64,000 nucleotides of DNA, taken from assembly GCA_016219005.1 (NCBI GenBank), contig JACRCN010000106.1:1-64000 (forward strand), given 5' to 3'. The notes under the pieces are model-generated. The model had not been told where the DNA came from. It saw only the letters and a list, made by a program, of their open reading frames with translations, and did no database searches. Every line of letters begins with the position of its first letter. Positions within the stretch are counted from its first letter, which is position 1. This DNA is from Deltaproteobacteria bacterium. GTDB taxonomy: Bacteria; Desulfobacterota; Desulfobacteria; Desulfobacterales; SpSt-501. Positions 16,446 through 25,529 of the stretch are shown here, piece after piece. Both the position numbers and the translations under genes were made by a program.

Positions 16446-17510
16446 ATGAACAGGCGCGAATTCCTGCTTCGCGGAACTATTTACGGGACCGCCCTGCTGA
16501 TGGGAAATACAGCCTGCACGTCTGTCCACCCGACAGCCGCGGATAAAGAGGCGGACCTTATTGCCGGCATGCGGATCATCGATCCTCACCAACACCCTGA
16601 CAAGAACCCCGCGGCTTCAAAGGACCATTCCGCCAGCTACCGATTTATGAAGGCAATCGGCGCGGCAGCCGTTTGTTATTCGGCGATCGGCGATATTCAC
16701 AATATGCGTTATTATGCCGGCCTGTCCACATATGACGCGACATTGCGGCAATTGCGCTGGTGGCTTGACGGCGTCATACGGGAGGAGAAGGTCAAGCTGG
16801 TTTTAAAAGCGACGGATATTCCCGGGCCGGGGACTGCCAGGCCGGGAGCAATCCTCGGCATCGAGGGGGGCGATGCCTTAAGCGGCAAGGTTGAAAGAGT
16901 GGATGAGTTCTATAAAATGGGCGTTCGGATCATCACGGTTGTGCATTATCACAACAATGAAATCGGAGATATCATGAAGGCTCGGCCCGATTCCGATCCC
17001 GGCCCCTATCGCGGCGGATTAAGCCGGGAAGGTCGGGCCATCATCGACAGGATGCAGGAGAACGGCATGATTGTGGACGTGGCCCACACCGAGAGGGTCA
17101 CGCTGCAACAGATAGCGGAAATAAGCCGGCGGCCGCTGATAGATTCGCATACGGGACTCTGCAGGCAGTCAGGGAATTGCGGACGGAGCCGCACCTTTGA
17201 AGAGATGGAGATCGTCGCCAAGACCGACGGTGTCGTATGCACGTGGCCGCTCGGGTGGCGCAGGTCACCGCAAAAGACGTTTTACGACTGGGCGGTCGAG
17301 TTGATGGCGATGCGGAAACGGATCGGGATGGAGCATATCGGGTTGGGAACGGATGGCGGCGGCAGTCTCGGCCAGGTGGTCGAGGGGTACCGGGACGCAC
17401 GGGACCTGGAACGGTTGGCAAGGGCCATGCTGGCGACAGGATTTTCCCGGGAAGACATTGCAGCTTTTATGGGCGGCAATACCTATCGGGTCCTGGCGTC
17501 AACAATTTAG
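16446..17510 (+). CDS. Tat-exported lipoprotein, membrane dipeptidase (peptidase M19) family
   Basis: The N-terminus MNRREFLLRG is a twin-arginine signal, followed by a hydrophobic stretch and a lipobox-like GNTAC near residue 24. The protein is probably exported folded and anchored as a lipoprotein. The mature 330 residues match zinc-dependent M19 dipeptidases: IDPHQH (HxH-type metal ligand), ILGIEGGDAL with the bridging glutamate, TVVHYHNNE, DVAHTERVT, PLIDSHTG and GLGTDGGG near the end. Family members cleave dipeptides, including some with D-residues. Ribosome site GAGAGGAG precedes ATG 16446. It stands alone after a 118-base gap that holds a possible weak hairpin (TCAAGGGG/CCCCTTGA). Confidence 0.83.
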   Translation: MNRREFLLRGTIYGTALLMGNTACTSVHPTAADKEADLIAGMRIIDPHQHPDKNPAASKDHSASYRFMKAIGAAAVCYSAIGDIHNMRYYAGLSTYDATLRQLRWWLDGVIREEKVKLVLKATDIPGPGTARPGAILGIEGGDALSGKVERVDEFYKMGVRIITVVHYHNNEIGDIMKARPDSDPGPYRGGLSREGRAIIDRMQENGMIVDVAHTERVTLQQIAEISRRPLIDSHTGLCRQSGNCGRSRTFEEMEIVAKTDGVVCTWPLGWRRSPQKTFYDWAVELMAMRKRIGMEHIGLGTDGGGSLGQVVEGYRDARDLERLARAMLATGFSREDIAAFMGGNTYRVLASTI

Positions 17511-17584
17511 CGGCGATGAAATTTTTTCAGGCAAGCCGCACAGCGCCGGACCACGTCCTGAAACGCCGTTTTTCACCCGCCCGG

Positions 17585-18610
17585 CTAAACCGTTTCCTCG
17601 ACCGCCGGTTGCCCCGTCTTCCCAGCCTTGACCTCGAAGAACCTCTTCACGGATGCCTGCTCGAAGGAAACCTGGCTGACCCGGATCTCGGTTTCCGCCG
17701 GGAGGCTTGCCACCTGGTCGAAGAACTTTTCCAGGATGCTCTCCCCGCGCTTTGCCTGTTCGCCATCGACGGCCTTGTTCGCTCGCATCTCCTGCATCAG
17801 ACCGCGCAGGAATTTCTTGAGCAGCTTCATGAAACGCCTCGGCCGAAGCCCTGAATCCCTGACCTTTTTCGCCATTTCTCCGGCGGCTTGCTCGTCTTGC
17901 GCTGCAACAGTCCTGGGTGGTTCCGCCGCAATGGGGACAGCCGGCGGCGCCGCTGGCTGGGGGGTGGATTCCGCCGCGACGGCCGCCGGTGCAACGGTTT
18001 GCGGCGTTTGCACCACCGTGGGCGCGACCTTCGCCGGCGGCAGTGCCGGCGCCGGCGACGCTGCCATTGGTTCGGGCAGCTTCGGCGAACCGGCGGCTTT
18101 GACGTCCAACTGGTCGGCTTCGAGGCTCAAGTACTGCATGCTGGTGCTAACCTCGAAATCCGCCTCGAATGCGGAGAGGCTGCTGTAGTGGCTGAGGCCG
18201 GCGGAATTCTCATCGACACCGCCATCGCCCTCGCCGGTCAGAAAGCGCTTCAGCATCTCCCCGAGGTCGGACAGGAGCGCCTGGATTTCAGTCATCTCCT
18301 GGTTGTTTAAAGTGCCTTCCACGGACAGCGAGACGTTGCGCTCCTCATTGTAGTCCACGAGTTCGCCTTTTTCTGCCTCGTAGCCTGAATTGCCGCAGGC
18401 CAGGTGTTCATAGGTCAGCAGCGTCGCTTCGGAATGACAATCCGAGGAAAGGGTGACCTTGTCCCCCTCGGCGGTGAGGATACTGATGTCTGCGCTCTTA
18501 TCTTCGCTGACGTTCAGCCAGGTTAATCGCGCGGCCTCTCCCTGGAACTGGACAGGCACTGCATTATTTGCGCCCCGGCAGGCAGGCGTGCATCTCTGGA
18601 TTTCTTCCAT
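17585..18610 (-). CDS. Protein of unknown function with two helical/strand regions joined by a Pro/Ala linker
   Basis: I do not recognise this 341-residue protein. Residues 1-125 look like an alternating strand region (DKVTLSSDCHSEATLLTY, NVSLSVEGTLNNQEM) ending in a helix, ALLSDLGEMLKRFLTGE. Residues about 165-240 are a Pro/Ala/Val-rich disordered linker. The C-terminal 100 residues are basic and helical (RPRRFMKLLKKFLRG, ILEKFFDQVASLP) and end in a predicted strand. No signal peptide or membrane segment is visible. The start is ATG 18610 with AAAGGAG eleven bases upstream. It follows the Mrp gene on the same strand by 136 bases. Confidence 0.7.
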   Translation of the reverse strand: MEEIQRCTPACRGANNAVPVQFQGEAARLTWLNVSEDKSADISILTAEGDKVTLSSDCHSEATLLTYEHLACGNSGYEAEKGELVDYNEERNVSLSVEGTLNNQEMTEIQALLSDLGEMLKRFLTGEGDGGVDENSAGLSHYSSLSAFEADFEVSTSMQYLSLEADQLDVKAAGSPKLPEPMAASPAPALPPAKVAPTVVQTPQTVAPAAVAAESTPQPAAPPAVPIAAEPPRTVAAQDEQAAGEMAKKVRDSGLRPRRFMKLLKKFLRGLMQEMRANKAVDGEQAKRGESILEKFFDQVASLPAETEIRVSQVSFEQASVKRFFEVKAGKTGQPAVEETV

Positions 18611-18746
18611 GGAATGTCGAACTCCTTTCTGGATGATAACCGCTTCTGAACGAATTATCGGCCGGAAAGGAACAAACTTGAGGTTGAATTTCGACAAGTT
18701 CGCGACGGCAGGATGAACGCGCAAAAAATGGGCTCAGGGAAGGTTG

Positions 18747-19592
18747 CTAACGCTGGGCGATCAGGCTCGTCATCGTGTCCGTGATTTCGCTGAAGGCTTG
18801 GGTTACCGGCGATTCGGCGTAGCGTTCCTGAAAGGATCGACCCAAATCGCCGCAGGCGACCATCTGCGGGTCGATGGGGATCCGGCCCAGGAAGCGGATG
18901 CCCATGTCCGTTGCGGTACGCTCCCCGCCGCCGGTCCCGAACAGGTCGATCTTCTCGCCGCAGTGCGGGCAGGTGAGTCCGCTCATGTTTTCGACGAGAC
19001 CGAAGATCTCCAGCTTGACGGTGCGGCAGAAGCTGATGGACTTGCGCACGTCCGCCAGCGCAACTTCCTGAGGGGTGGTCACGATGATGGCCCGGGCATC
19101 CGGTATCTGCTGGGCCACGGTCAGAGGCTCATCACCCGTCCCGGGAGGGGCGTCGATGATAAGGAAGTCCAGCTCGCCCCACTCCACGTCGGCAATGAAC
19201 TGCCGGATGGCCGAAAACTTGAGCGGACCACGCCAGATGATGGCATCGTCCCTCTGCGGCAGAAAGGACTCCATGGAAATGACCCCCAGTCGATCGGAGT
19301 AACGCAGCGGGGTCAGTTTGCGGTTCGAGTTCAGGTCCGGCATTCCCACCAGGCCGAGCATCCGCGGCACATCCGGGCCGTGCAGGTCCACGTCCATGAT
19401 GCCCACCTGAAACCCCTTACGGGCAAGTGCAATCGAAAGGTTGACGGCAGTGCTGGTCTTGCCGACCCCGCCTTTGCCGCTCATGACGATGAACTTGTTT
19501 TTGATCCGCCCGAGCGAACTCCTGACCGAAGCATCCTGATCTTCCTTGACCTGCTTCGGGCTTTTGGGCACCTTGTCCATGATATCGGCCAT
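18747..19592 (-). CDS. Mrp/NBP35-family P-loop ATPase (Fe-S cluster carrier)
   Basis: This 281-residue protein has the deviant Walker A MSGKGGVGKTSTAVN near residue 38, MDVDLHGPDVPRMLG, the Walker B-like LIIDAPPGTGD and the cluster-bridging CPHCG near residue 213. Mrp/ApbC/NBP35 proteins bind a labile 4Fe-4S cluster between subunits and deliver it to apo-enzymes, which fits a genome rich in Fe-S and radical enzymes. AAAGGAG precedes ATG 19592, and a good promoter lies at 19648-19675. It is divergent from pfaC. Confidence 0.88.
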   Translation of the reverse strand: MADIMDKVPKSPKQVKEDQDASVRSSLGRIKNKFIVMSGKGGVGKTSTAVNLSIALARKGFQVGIMDVDLHGPDVPRMLGLVGMPDLNSNRKLTPLRYSDRLGVISMESFLPQRDDAIIWRGPLKFSAIRQFIADVEWGELDFLIIDAPPGTGDEPLTVAQQIPDARAIIVTTPQEVALADVRKSISFCRTVKLEIFGLVENMSGLTCPHCGEKIDLFGTGGGERTATDMGIRFLGRIPIDPQMVACGDLGRSFQERYAESPVTQAFSEITDTMTSLIAQR

Positions 19593-19647
19593 CGAAAAAC
19601 TCCTTTCCTAAACCAACCATGATATTGCACCAGCACCTCGACCAGCC

Positions 19648-19675
19648 ATTCTAAAGCGAAGCTGGCGCTTGTCAA
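19648..19675 (-). promoter_or_regulatory. Sigma-70-type promoter for the Mrp-family gene
   Basis: Read on the minus strand, TTGACA (19675-19670) and TAGAAT (19653-19648) are 16 bases apart. The leader to ATG 19592 would be about 50 bases. Confidence 0.65.
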
Positions 19676-19743
19676 GGATAATGGCGCCGACCCGCCGTTA
19701 TTTTTGCGACGCCGCCCATCGGCGGCCCGATCCGGCCTTTCCG

Positions 19744-19772
19744 TTGACGATCCATCGTATTTGCACTAATAA
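19744..19772 (+). promoter_or_regulatory. Sigma-70-type promoter for the pfaC-ole locus
   Basis: TTGACG (19744-19749) and TAATAA (19767-19772) have a 17-base spacer. Transcription would start near 19779, 35 bases before the upstream leader ORF. It lies about 70 bases from the divergent Mrp promoter. Confidence 0.6.
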
Positions 19773-19813
19773 TAAATATTTTGACCGCGCCCGAGGGCGA
19801 AAGGAGTCTTGCC

Positions 19814-19858
19814 ATGTTAAAAATCACACACACGGATTTCAAAGCCGTGCCCTGGTGA
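19814..19858 (+). CDS. 14-codon upstream ORF overlapping the pfaC start
   Basis: A perfect AAGGAG at 19801-19806 sits seven bases before ATG 19814. The frame encodes MLKITHTDFKAVPW and stops at a TGA whose A is the first base of the pfaC ATG (TGATG). The pfaC start itself has no convincing ribosome site. This is the usual geometry of translational coupling: ribosomes ending on the leader reinitiate on pfaC. The peptide has no run of a single amino acid that would suggest classic attenuation. Whether it is translated is unproven. Confidence 0.5.
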   Translation: MLKITHTDFKAVPW

Positions 19859-22800
19859 TGATGAGCATCAACGATGCCATTGCCATCGTCGGCATGTCCG
19901 GCCTTTTCCCCGGAGCACTCGATACGTCGACTCTGTGGGCCAACGTCTGCGCGAAGTTCGACGCCACTCGCGACGTTTCCCCCGATCGCTGGATCGCCGG
20001 CCCCGACGCCATGCTGCGCGCGGGCCATCAGCCCGACAAGACCTATTCCGCGCGCTGCTGCCTCTTGCCGGCCTTCCGCTTCGACCCGGATGGGCTGGAC
20101 CTGGACCCGGGCTTCGCCCGATCCCTCGACCCGCTTTACCACGTGCTGCTGCATGCCGGGCGGGAAGCCCTGCGAGGCGGCAGCCCCCCTAAGCTGAAGC
20201 GCGAGCGGACCGGTGTTGTGCTCGCCACCATTGTCCTGCCAACGGACGCCGCCACCGCGCTTACGCGCGATCTGCTGGGACCGGTCCTGGAAGCCGGCGT
20301 CCTGGGCGTTTCCCCCGCGCCCGTTCCGCCCTGGACCCGCGCCCGGTATTTCTCCAGCCGGGTCGCCAGCCTGCCGGCGGCCATCCTGGCCAAGGCGTTG
20401 CGGCTGGGCGGCGGCAGCTACACCCTGGATGCGGCCTGCGCCTCGTCGCTCTACGCGGTCAAGCTGGCCTGCGACGAGCTGCGCTCGGGCCGCGCCGACG
20501 CCATGCTGGCGGGCGGGGTGTCGCGGCCGGACTGCCTGTTCACCCAGGTGGGGTTCAGCCAGCTCAGGGCACTGTCCCCTTCCGGCCGCTGCGCGCCGTT
20601 TGACCGGACCGCCGACGGGCTGGTGGTGGGCGAAGGCGCGGGCATCCTCGTCCTGAAGCGCCTCGCAGATGCCATGGCCGACGGCGACGCCATCCGGGGG
20701 GTCATCCGCGGCATCGGCCTGTCCAACGATCTGCGCGGCAACCTCCTGGCCCCCGACAGCGAGGGCCAGCTGCGGGCCATGCGCGCGGCTTACACCGCCG
20801 CCGGCTGGTCGCCGCCGGATGTGGACCTCATCGAATGCCACGGCGCCGGCACCCCGGTGGGGGATGCGACCGAGCTCGCCAGCTTGGCTACACTCTGGGG
20901 TGAGAGCGGGTGGAGCCCGCGGCAATGCGCCCTCGGGTCGATCAAGTCCATGATCGGGCATCTGCTGACCGCGGCGGGCGCCGCCGGTGTCATCAAGACC
21001 CTGCTGGCCTTCCAGCATGGTCAACTGCCCCCGACGATCCATTTCCAGCAGGCCTCCTCCGGCAGCGCGCTGAACGACGGCCCGTTCAGGGTTCAGACCG
21101 AGGTCGAGCCATGGGAACGGCGCCGGCCAGGTGTTCCCCGGCGCGCCGCGGTCAGCGCCTTCGGCTTCGGCGGCATCAATGCCCACCTGCTGCTCGAGGA
21201 GTGGAACCCGGAACTCCACCCGGCCCCATCACACGTTCGGCCATCGTCACCGGACATAACGCCTTCATCTGAGGCCGCCGAGCTTCCAGCTTCGGGTTTC
21301 GAGCTGCCTTCATCCCGCATCCCTCATCTGCCCCATCCCGTGACCGTGGCCATCATCGGCATGTCGGCCTGTATCGGCCCGGCATCGTCGCTCGCCCTGT
21401 TCGAGCATGCCGTGCTCAACGGCGAATCGCTGATCGGCAGCCGCCCCCCGCGCCGCTGGAAGGGGTGCGACGGGGCGCTGCCCGGCCTTTCCGGCCTGGG
21501 CGGCTGTTATCTCGACGAAATCACCCTCGAAAGCGGCGCCTTCAACATCCCGCCTCTGGAAATCCCGGACGTCCTCCCGCAACATCTGCTGATGTTGAAG
21601 GTGGCCGCCGAGGCCATGGCAGATGCGAATCTGCCCCTGCGCCAGGATCGCCCGCGCATGGGGGCCGTAATCGGGATCGACTTCGATTTCGAGGCCACCG
21701 GCTTCCATCTGCGCTGGTTCCTGGAGCGGCGTTTCCCCGAATGGCGAAAGAGCCGGCCGGACCGACTCGACGACTCACAGGCCATGGAGTGGCTCACCGG
21801 CCTGCAGCAGAGCTGCAGCCCGCCCCTCACCGCCAGCCGCACTCTGGGCGCCCTGGGCAGCATGGTAGCCAGCCGCATCGCCCGCGCCTTCCGCTTCGGC
21901 GGGCCCTGCTTCGTGGTGTCCGCCGGCGAAGCCTCGGGCATGCGGGCGCTGGAGATCGGTGTACGCGCCCTCCAGGCCGGGGAACTCGATGCCGTCCTGG
22001 CGGGTGCCGTGGATCTCTGCGGCGAGCTGCGCCGCATCGCGGCCGAGCAGGCCGTTCGACCCTGCTCGGCGAACGGCACGGTGCAGCCCTTCGACCGCTC
22101 CGCCGAAGGTACGCTGCCGGGCGAGGGTGCGGTGGCCGTGGTGCTGAAACGGCTGGACCAGGCCCTGGCCGACGGCGACCGCGTTTACGCGGTGGTGCGG
22201 GGAATCGGCGCCGCCAGCGGCGGCGGCATCGATGCCGGCACACCCGCCATCGAGGCTTACGGGCGCGCGCTTGACCGCGCCGTGCAGGAGGCCGGGATCG
22301 ACCCGGCATCCATCGGTTTTTTCGAAGCCCACGGCAGCGGAAACCCGGCCGAGGACGGGCTGGAATCCCGGGCGTTGAACCGCTGGCGGGGCTCGAACCG
22401 CAGCACGTGGGCCCTGGGATCGGCCAAAGCCGTGCTCGGCCACACCGGGGCGTCGGCCGGGCTGGCTTCCGTCGTCAAAACGAGCCTGTGCCTGAGCCGT
22501 GGGGTCATCCCGGCTTTCCCCCGCGACAAGGGGCCGCCGCCGACAGGGGGCGAATCGGCCGGCTTTCAATTCCCCGCCCGCGCCCTGCCGTGGCCGCCGC
22601 CGGCGGACGCAGGCCCGCGCCACGCCGTGGCGGCGGCCATGACCTCCGACGGCAACTGCATGCACGTGGTGCTGGAGCGTTGCGATTCGCCGCCCGCAGG
22701 CGCCTCACGACCGCCACAGCCGGATGCGTTGGACCCCGACGCCCCGCCGGGCGTTGCCGTCCGAAACGCGATCCGGGTCCCGGTGGCGGGCAGCCCCATG

Positions 22801-25455
22801 GTCCTGCCGGGTGCGCCCGGGGCGGCCCGGCTCATCCGCCAACCCCAGCCGGCTGCGGGCGGCCGCGAAGTTACCGGGCTCCCCCCGCCGGCAAGCGTCG
22901 TGGAGAACCTGGCGTCCGTCTCCGAGGCGACTGCCAAAGCGCATGCCGCCTTCCTCGAGCTCTCCGGCGCCATGACCCGCCGCTACGCCGAAGCACTCAC
23001 GCTTCAGACCCGGTTGCTCGACCTGGCAGGTCCGCGCGACCCCGCTTCCGCGCGCGCCGTGGCCCCGGCCTTCACCCGCGCGCAATGTCTCGAATTCGCC
23101 CGCGGGTCTGCCGCCGCCGTGCTGGGGCCGGAGTTCGCCGAGGCAGATGCCTTTGCGGCCCGGGTGCGCCTGCCGGACGAGCCGCTGATGCTGGTGGACC
23201 GCATTCTGGAGATCCGGGGCACGCCGGGCGCGCTCGGCCCCGGCCGGGTGGTGACCGAGCACGACGTCCTGCCGGACGCCTGGTACCTCGACGGCGGCCG
23301 GGCGCCGGTCTGCATCGCCGTCGAGGCCGGCCAGGCCGACCTGTTCCTGTGCGCCTATCTCGGGATCGACCGGGTCGTGCGCGGCCGCCGCACCTACCGG
23401 TTGCTCGACGCCACGGTGGAGTTCCACCGCGAACTGCCGCGGCCCGGCGAGACCATCCGCTACGACATCGAGATCGAAAAGTTTCTGCGCCAGGGGGAAA
23501 CTTATCTCTTCCTCTTCCACTTCACGGGAACGATCGGAGGCGCCCCCCTCATCACCATGACCCATGGGTGCGCCGGCTTCTTCACCCGGGAGGAAGTCGA
23601 CCACTCGGGCGGAATCATTCTGACCGACGAGGACCGGCGGCCGCATCCCGGCAAGAAGCCGGCGGACTGGACGGATCCGGTGCCCCTGGCGCCGGGCGTC
23701 TATGACGATCAGGCCATGAACGCGCTACGCGCAGGCGACCTGGCGGGCTGCTTTGGGGAAGCCTTCGGCGGTGTCCGCCTGCCCGAGCCCCTGCGGCTTG
23801 CCGGCGGCCGCATGAAGCTGATCGACCGCGTCCTACAGTTCGACCCGGCCGGGGGCCGATACGGGCTCGGCCGGATCCGGGCCGAAGCCGACATCCGACC
23901 CGACGACTGGTTTCTAACCTGCCACTTCGTGGACGACATGGTCATGCCGGGCACCCTGATGCACGAGTGCTGCGCCCACACCCTGCGGGTGTTTGTGCAG
24001 CGCCTGGGCTGGGTCACCGACACGCCGGGCGCGCGCTACGAGCCGGTTCAGGGGCTGCGCGCCGCCCTCAAGTGCCGCGGGCCGGTGACCCCGCAGACCC
24101 GGCACGTGGTTTACGAGGTGGACATCAAGGAACTCGGTTACGGGCCGCAGCCTTTTGCCGTTGCCGACGCCAACATGATCGCCGACGGCCGCCACATCGT
24201 GCGCTTCAGCGACATGTCGCTCCAGCTCACCGGCGCAACCCGAACGGACATCGAGAATTTCTGGCGCAAGCAGCCTCCCCCCTCGACCGTTGCGCAGATC
24301 CCGACACGGCGCCCGGTCTCTTACGCGCGCGAGCACTTCCTGGAATTCGCCTGCGGCAAGCCCTCCCGCGCCTTCGGCGACCCATACCGGCCCTTTGACG
24401 CGGGCCGCTTCATCGCCCGGCTGCCGTCCCCGCCGTATCTCTTCATCGACCGCCTCACGGCCGTCGCGCCCGAGCCGTGGGTGGTCAAGCCGGGCGGGTG
24501 GGTCGAGACCGAGTACGATGTCCCGCCGGATGCCTGGTACATTCGCGCCGACCGCTGCCGGTCGGTCCCATACTGCGCCCTCCTGGAAGTCGCCCTGCAG
24601 CCCTGCGGGTGGCTGGCGGCCTACATGGGCTCGGCGCTTAAAAGCGCCAAGCCGCTGCACTTCCGCAACCTCGGCGGAAACGGGGTCCTGCACCGGGAGG
24701 TGTCGCCCGATAGCGGCACGCTGCGGGTGCGCACCCGCCTAAGCCACGTGTCCGAAGTGACAGACATGATCATCGAGCATTTCGACTTTGAAATCTCAAA
24801 CCGAGACGGCCTCATCTACGACGGCTCGACCTATTTCGGCTTTTTCACGCGCAGTGCCATGGAACGCCAGGAGGGCATCCGCGACGCGGCGCAAAAAGCC
24901 TTCACGCCAGCACCCGATCAGATGGCGCACGGCCGGGCGGCGGTGTTTGCGGACGAGGCGCCGCTCACCCCCGCGGACCCGGCCTGCAACCCGTCGCCGG
25001 CCCTCGCGCTTCCGGCCAGGGCACTGCGCATGATCGACCGGATCGATCTCTTCATCGCCGACGGCGGCCCCGAGGGACTGGGCTTTGTGCGCGGGTCCAA
25101 GGACATCGACCCGCAGGAGTGGTTCTTCAAGGCCCATTTTTACCAGGACCCCGTCTGCCCCGGTTCGCTGGGGATCGAGAGCTTCCTCCAGCTGCTCAAG
25201 TTCGCCGCCCGTGAACGCTGGCCGCAACTTATCGATTCACACCGTTTCGCACCGGCGACCGGGAAACCTCACCGCTGGACCTACCGCGGCCAGATCCTGC
25301 CGCAAAACCGGACGGTCACGGTCGAGGCGGTGGTCAGCCAAGTGACGGAATCGCCGCACCCGGCTCTGCATGCCAACGGCTGCCTCATGGTGGACGGGCT
25401 CACCATCTACCGCATGGAGGATTTCGGGATCGCGCTGGTGCCGGCATTAGGATGA
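19858..25455 (+). CDS. pfaC: PfaC-like PUFA synthase subunit (KS - chain-length factor - 2 x double-hotdog DH)
   Basis: This protein has 1865 residues. KS1 (about 5-425) has the full triad: Cys194 in DAACASSL, His in ECHGAGTPVGD and His in KSMIGHLLTAAG. KS2 (about 494-890) keeps the fold and both histidine motifs (FEAHGSGN, VLGHTGAS) but has Glu691 where the cysteine should be (SAGEASG), so it is a chain-length-factor-like partner. After a Pro/Ala linker, residues about 1065-1865 hold four FabA-like hotdogs in two pairs. The second of each pair has the catalytic histidine (WFLTCHFVDD, WFFKAHFYQD); the first lacks it and keeps an acidic residue. This is the PfaC architecture, which sets cis double bonds during chain growth. 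It starts at ATG 19858 or 19861, coupled to the leader ORF. An acyltransferase is not in the window. Confidence 0.88.
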   Translation: MMSINDAIAIVGMSGLFPGALDTSTLWANVCAKFDATRDVSPDRWIAGPDAMLRAGHQPDKTYSARCCLLPAFRFDPDGLDLDPGFARSLDPLYHVLLHAGREALRGGSPPKLKRERTGVVLATIVLPTDAATALTRDLLGPVLEAGVLGVSPAPVPPWTRARYFSSRVASLPAAILAKALRLGGGSYTLDAACASSLYAVKLACDELRSGRADAMLAGGVSRPDCLFTQVGFSQLRALSPSGRCAPFDRTADGLVVGEGAGILVLKRLADAMADGDAIRGVIRGIGLSNDLRGNLLAPDSEGQLRAMRAAYTAAGWSPPDVDLIECHGAGTPVGDATELASLATLWGESGWSPRQCALGSIKSMIGHLLTAAGAAGVIKTLLAFQHGQLPPTIHFQQASSGSALNDGPFRVQTEVEPWERRRPGVPRRAAVSAFGFGGINAHLLLEEWNPELHPAPSHVRPSSPDITPSSEAAELPASGFELPSSRIPHLPHPVTVAIIGMSACIGPASSLALFEHAVLNGESLIGSRPPRRWKGCDGALPGLSGLGGCYLDEITLESGAFNIPPLEIPDVLPQHLLMLKVAAEAMADANLPLRQDRPRMGAVIGIDFDFEATGFHLRWFLERRFPEWRKSRPDRLDDSQAMEWLTGLQQSCSPPLTASRTLGALGSMVASRIARAFRFGGPCFVVSAGEASGMRALEIGVRALQAGELDAVLAGAVDLCGELRRIAAEQAVRPCSANGTVQPFDRSAEGTLPGEGAVAVVLKRLDQALADGDRVYAVVRGIGAASGGGIDAGTPAIEAYGRALDRAVQEAGIDPASIGFFEAHGSGNPAEDGLESRALNRWRGSNRSTWALGSAKAVLGHTGASAGLASVVKTSLCLSRGVIPAFPRDKGPPPTGGESAGFQFPARALPWPPPADAGPRHAVAAAMTSDGNCMHVVLERCDSPPAGASRPPQPDALDPDAPPGVAVRNAIRVPVAGSPMVLPGAPGAARLIRQPQPAAGGREVTGLPPPASVVENLASVSEATAKAHAAFLELSGAMTRRYAEALTLQTRLLDLAGPRDPASARAVAPAFTRAQCLEFARGSAAAVLGPEFAEADAFAARVRLPDEPLMLVDRILEIRGTPGALGPGRVVTEHDVLPDAWYLDGGRAPVCIAVEAGQADLFLCAYLGIDRVVRGRRTYRLLDATVEFHRELPRPGETIRYDIEIEKFLRQGETYLFLFHFTGTIGGAPLITMTHGCAGFFTREEVDHSGGIILTDEDRRPHPGKKPADWTDPVPLAPGVYDDQAMNALRAGDLAGCFGEAFGGVRLPEPLRLAGGRMKLIDRVLQFDPAGGRYGLGRIRAEADIRPDDWFLTCHFVDDMVMPGTLMHECCAHTLRVFVQRLGWVTDTPGARYEPVQGLRAALKCRGPVTPQTRHVVYEVDIKELGYGPQPFAVADANMIADGRHIVRFSDMSLQLTGATRTDIENFWRKQPPPSTVAQIPTRRPVSYAREHFLEFACGKPSRAFGDPYRPFDAGRFIARLPSPPYLFIDRLTAVAPEPWVVKPGGWVETEYDVPPDAWYIRADRCRSVPYCALLEVALQPCGWLAAYMGSALKSAKPLHFRNLGGNGVLHREVSPDSGTLRVRTRLSHVSEVTDMIIEHFDFEISNRDGLIYDGSTYFGFFTRSAMERQEGIRDAAQKAFTPAPDQMAHGRAAVFADEAPLTPADPACNPSPALALPARALRMIDRIDLFIADGGPEGLGFVRGSKDIDPQEWFFKAHFYQDPVCPGSLGIESFLQLLKFAARERWPQLIDSHRFAPATGKPHRWTYRGQILPQNRTVTVEAVVSQVTESPHPALHANGCLMVDGLTIYRMEDFGIALVPALG

Positions 25456-25529
25456 ATCTTCGAGTCGGTTGAGTCTATTGGTCATTTGACATTAATTGGT
25501 CCGCCACCCACAAACCATCGGAACTGGCC

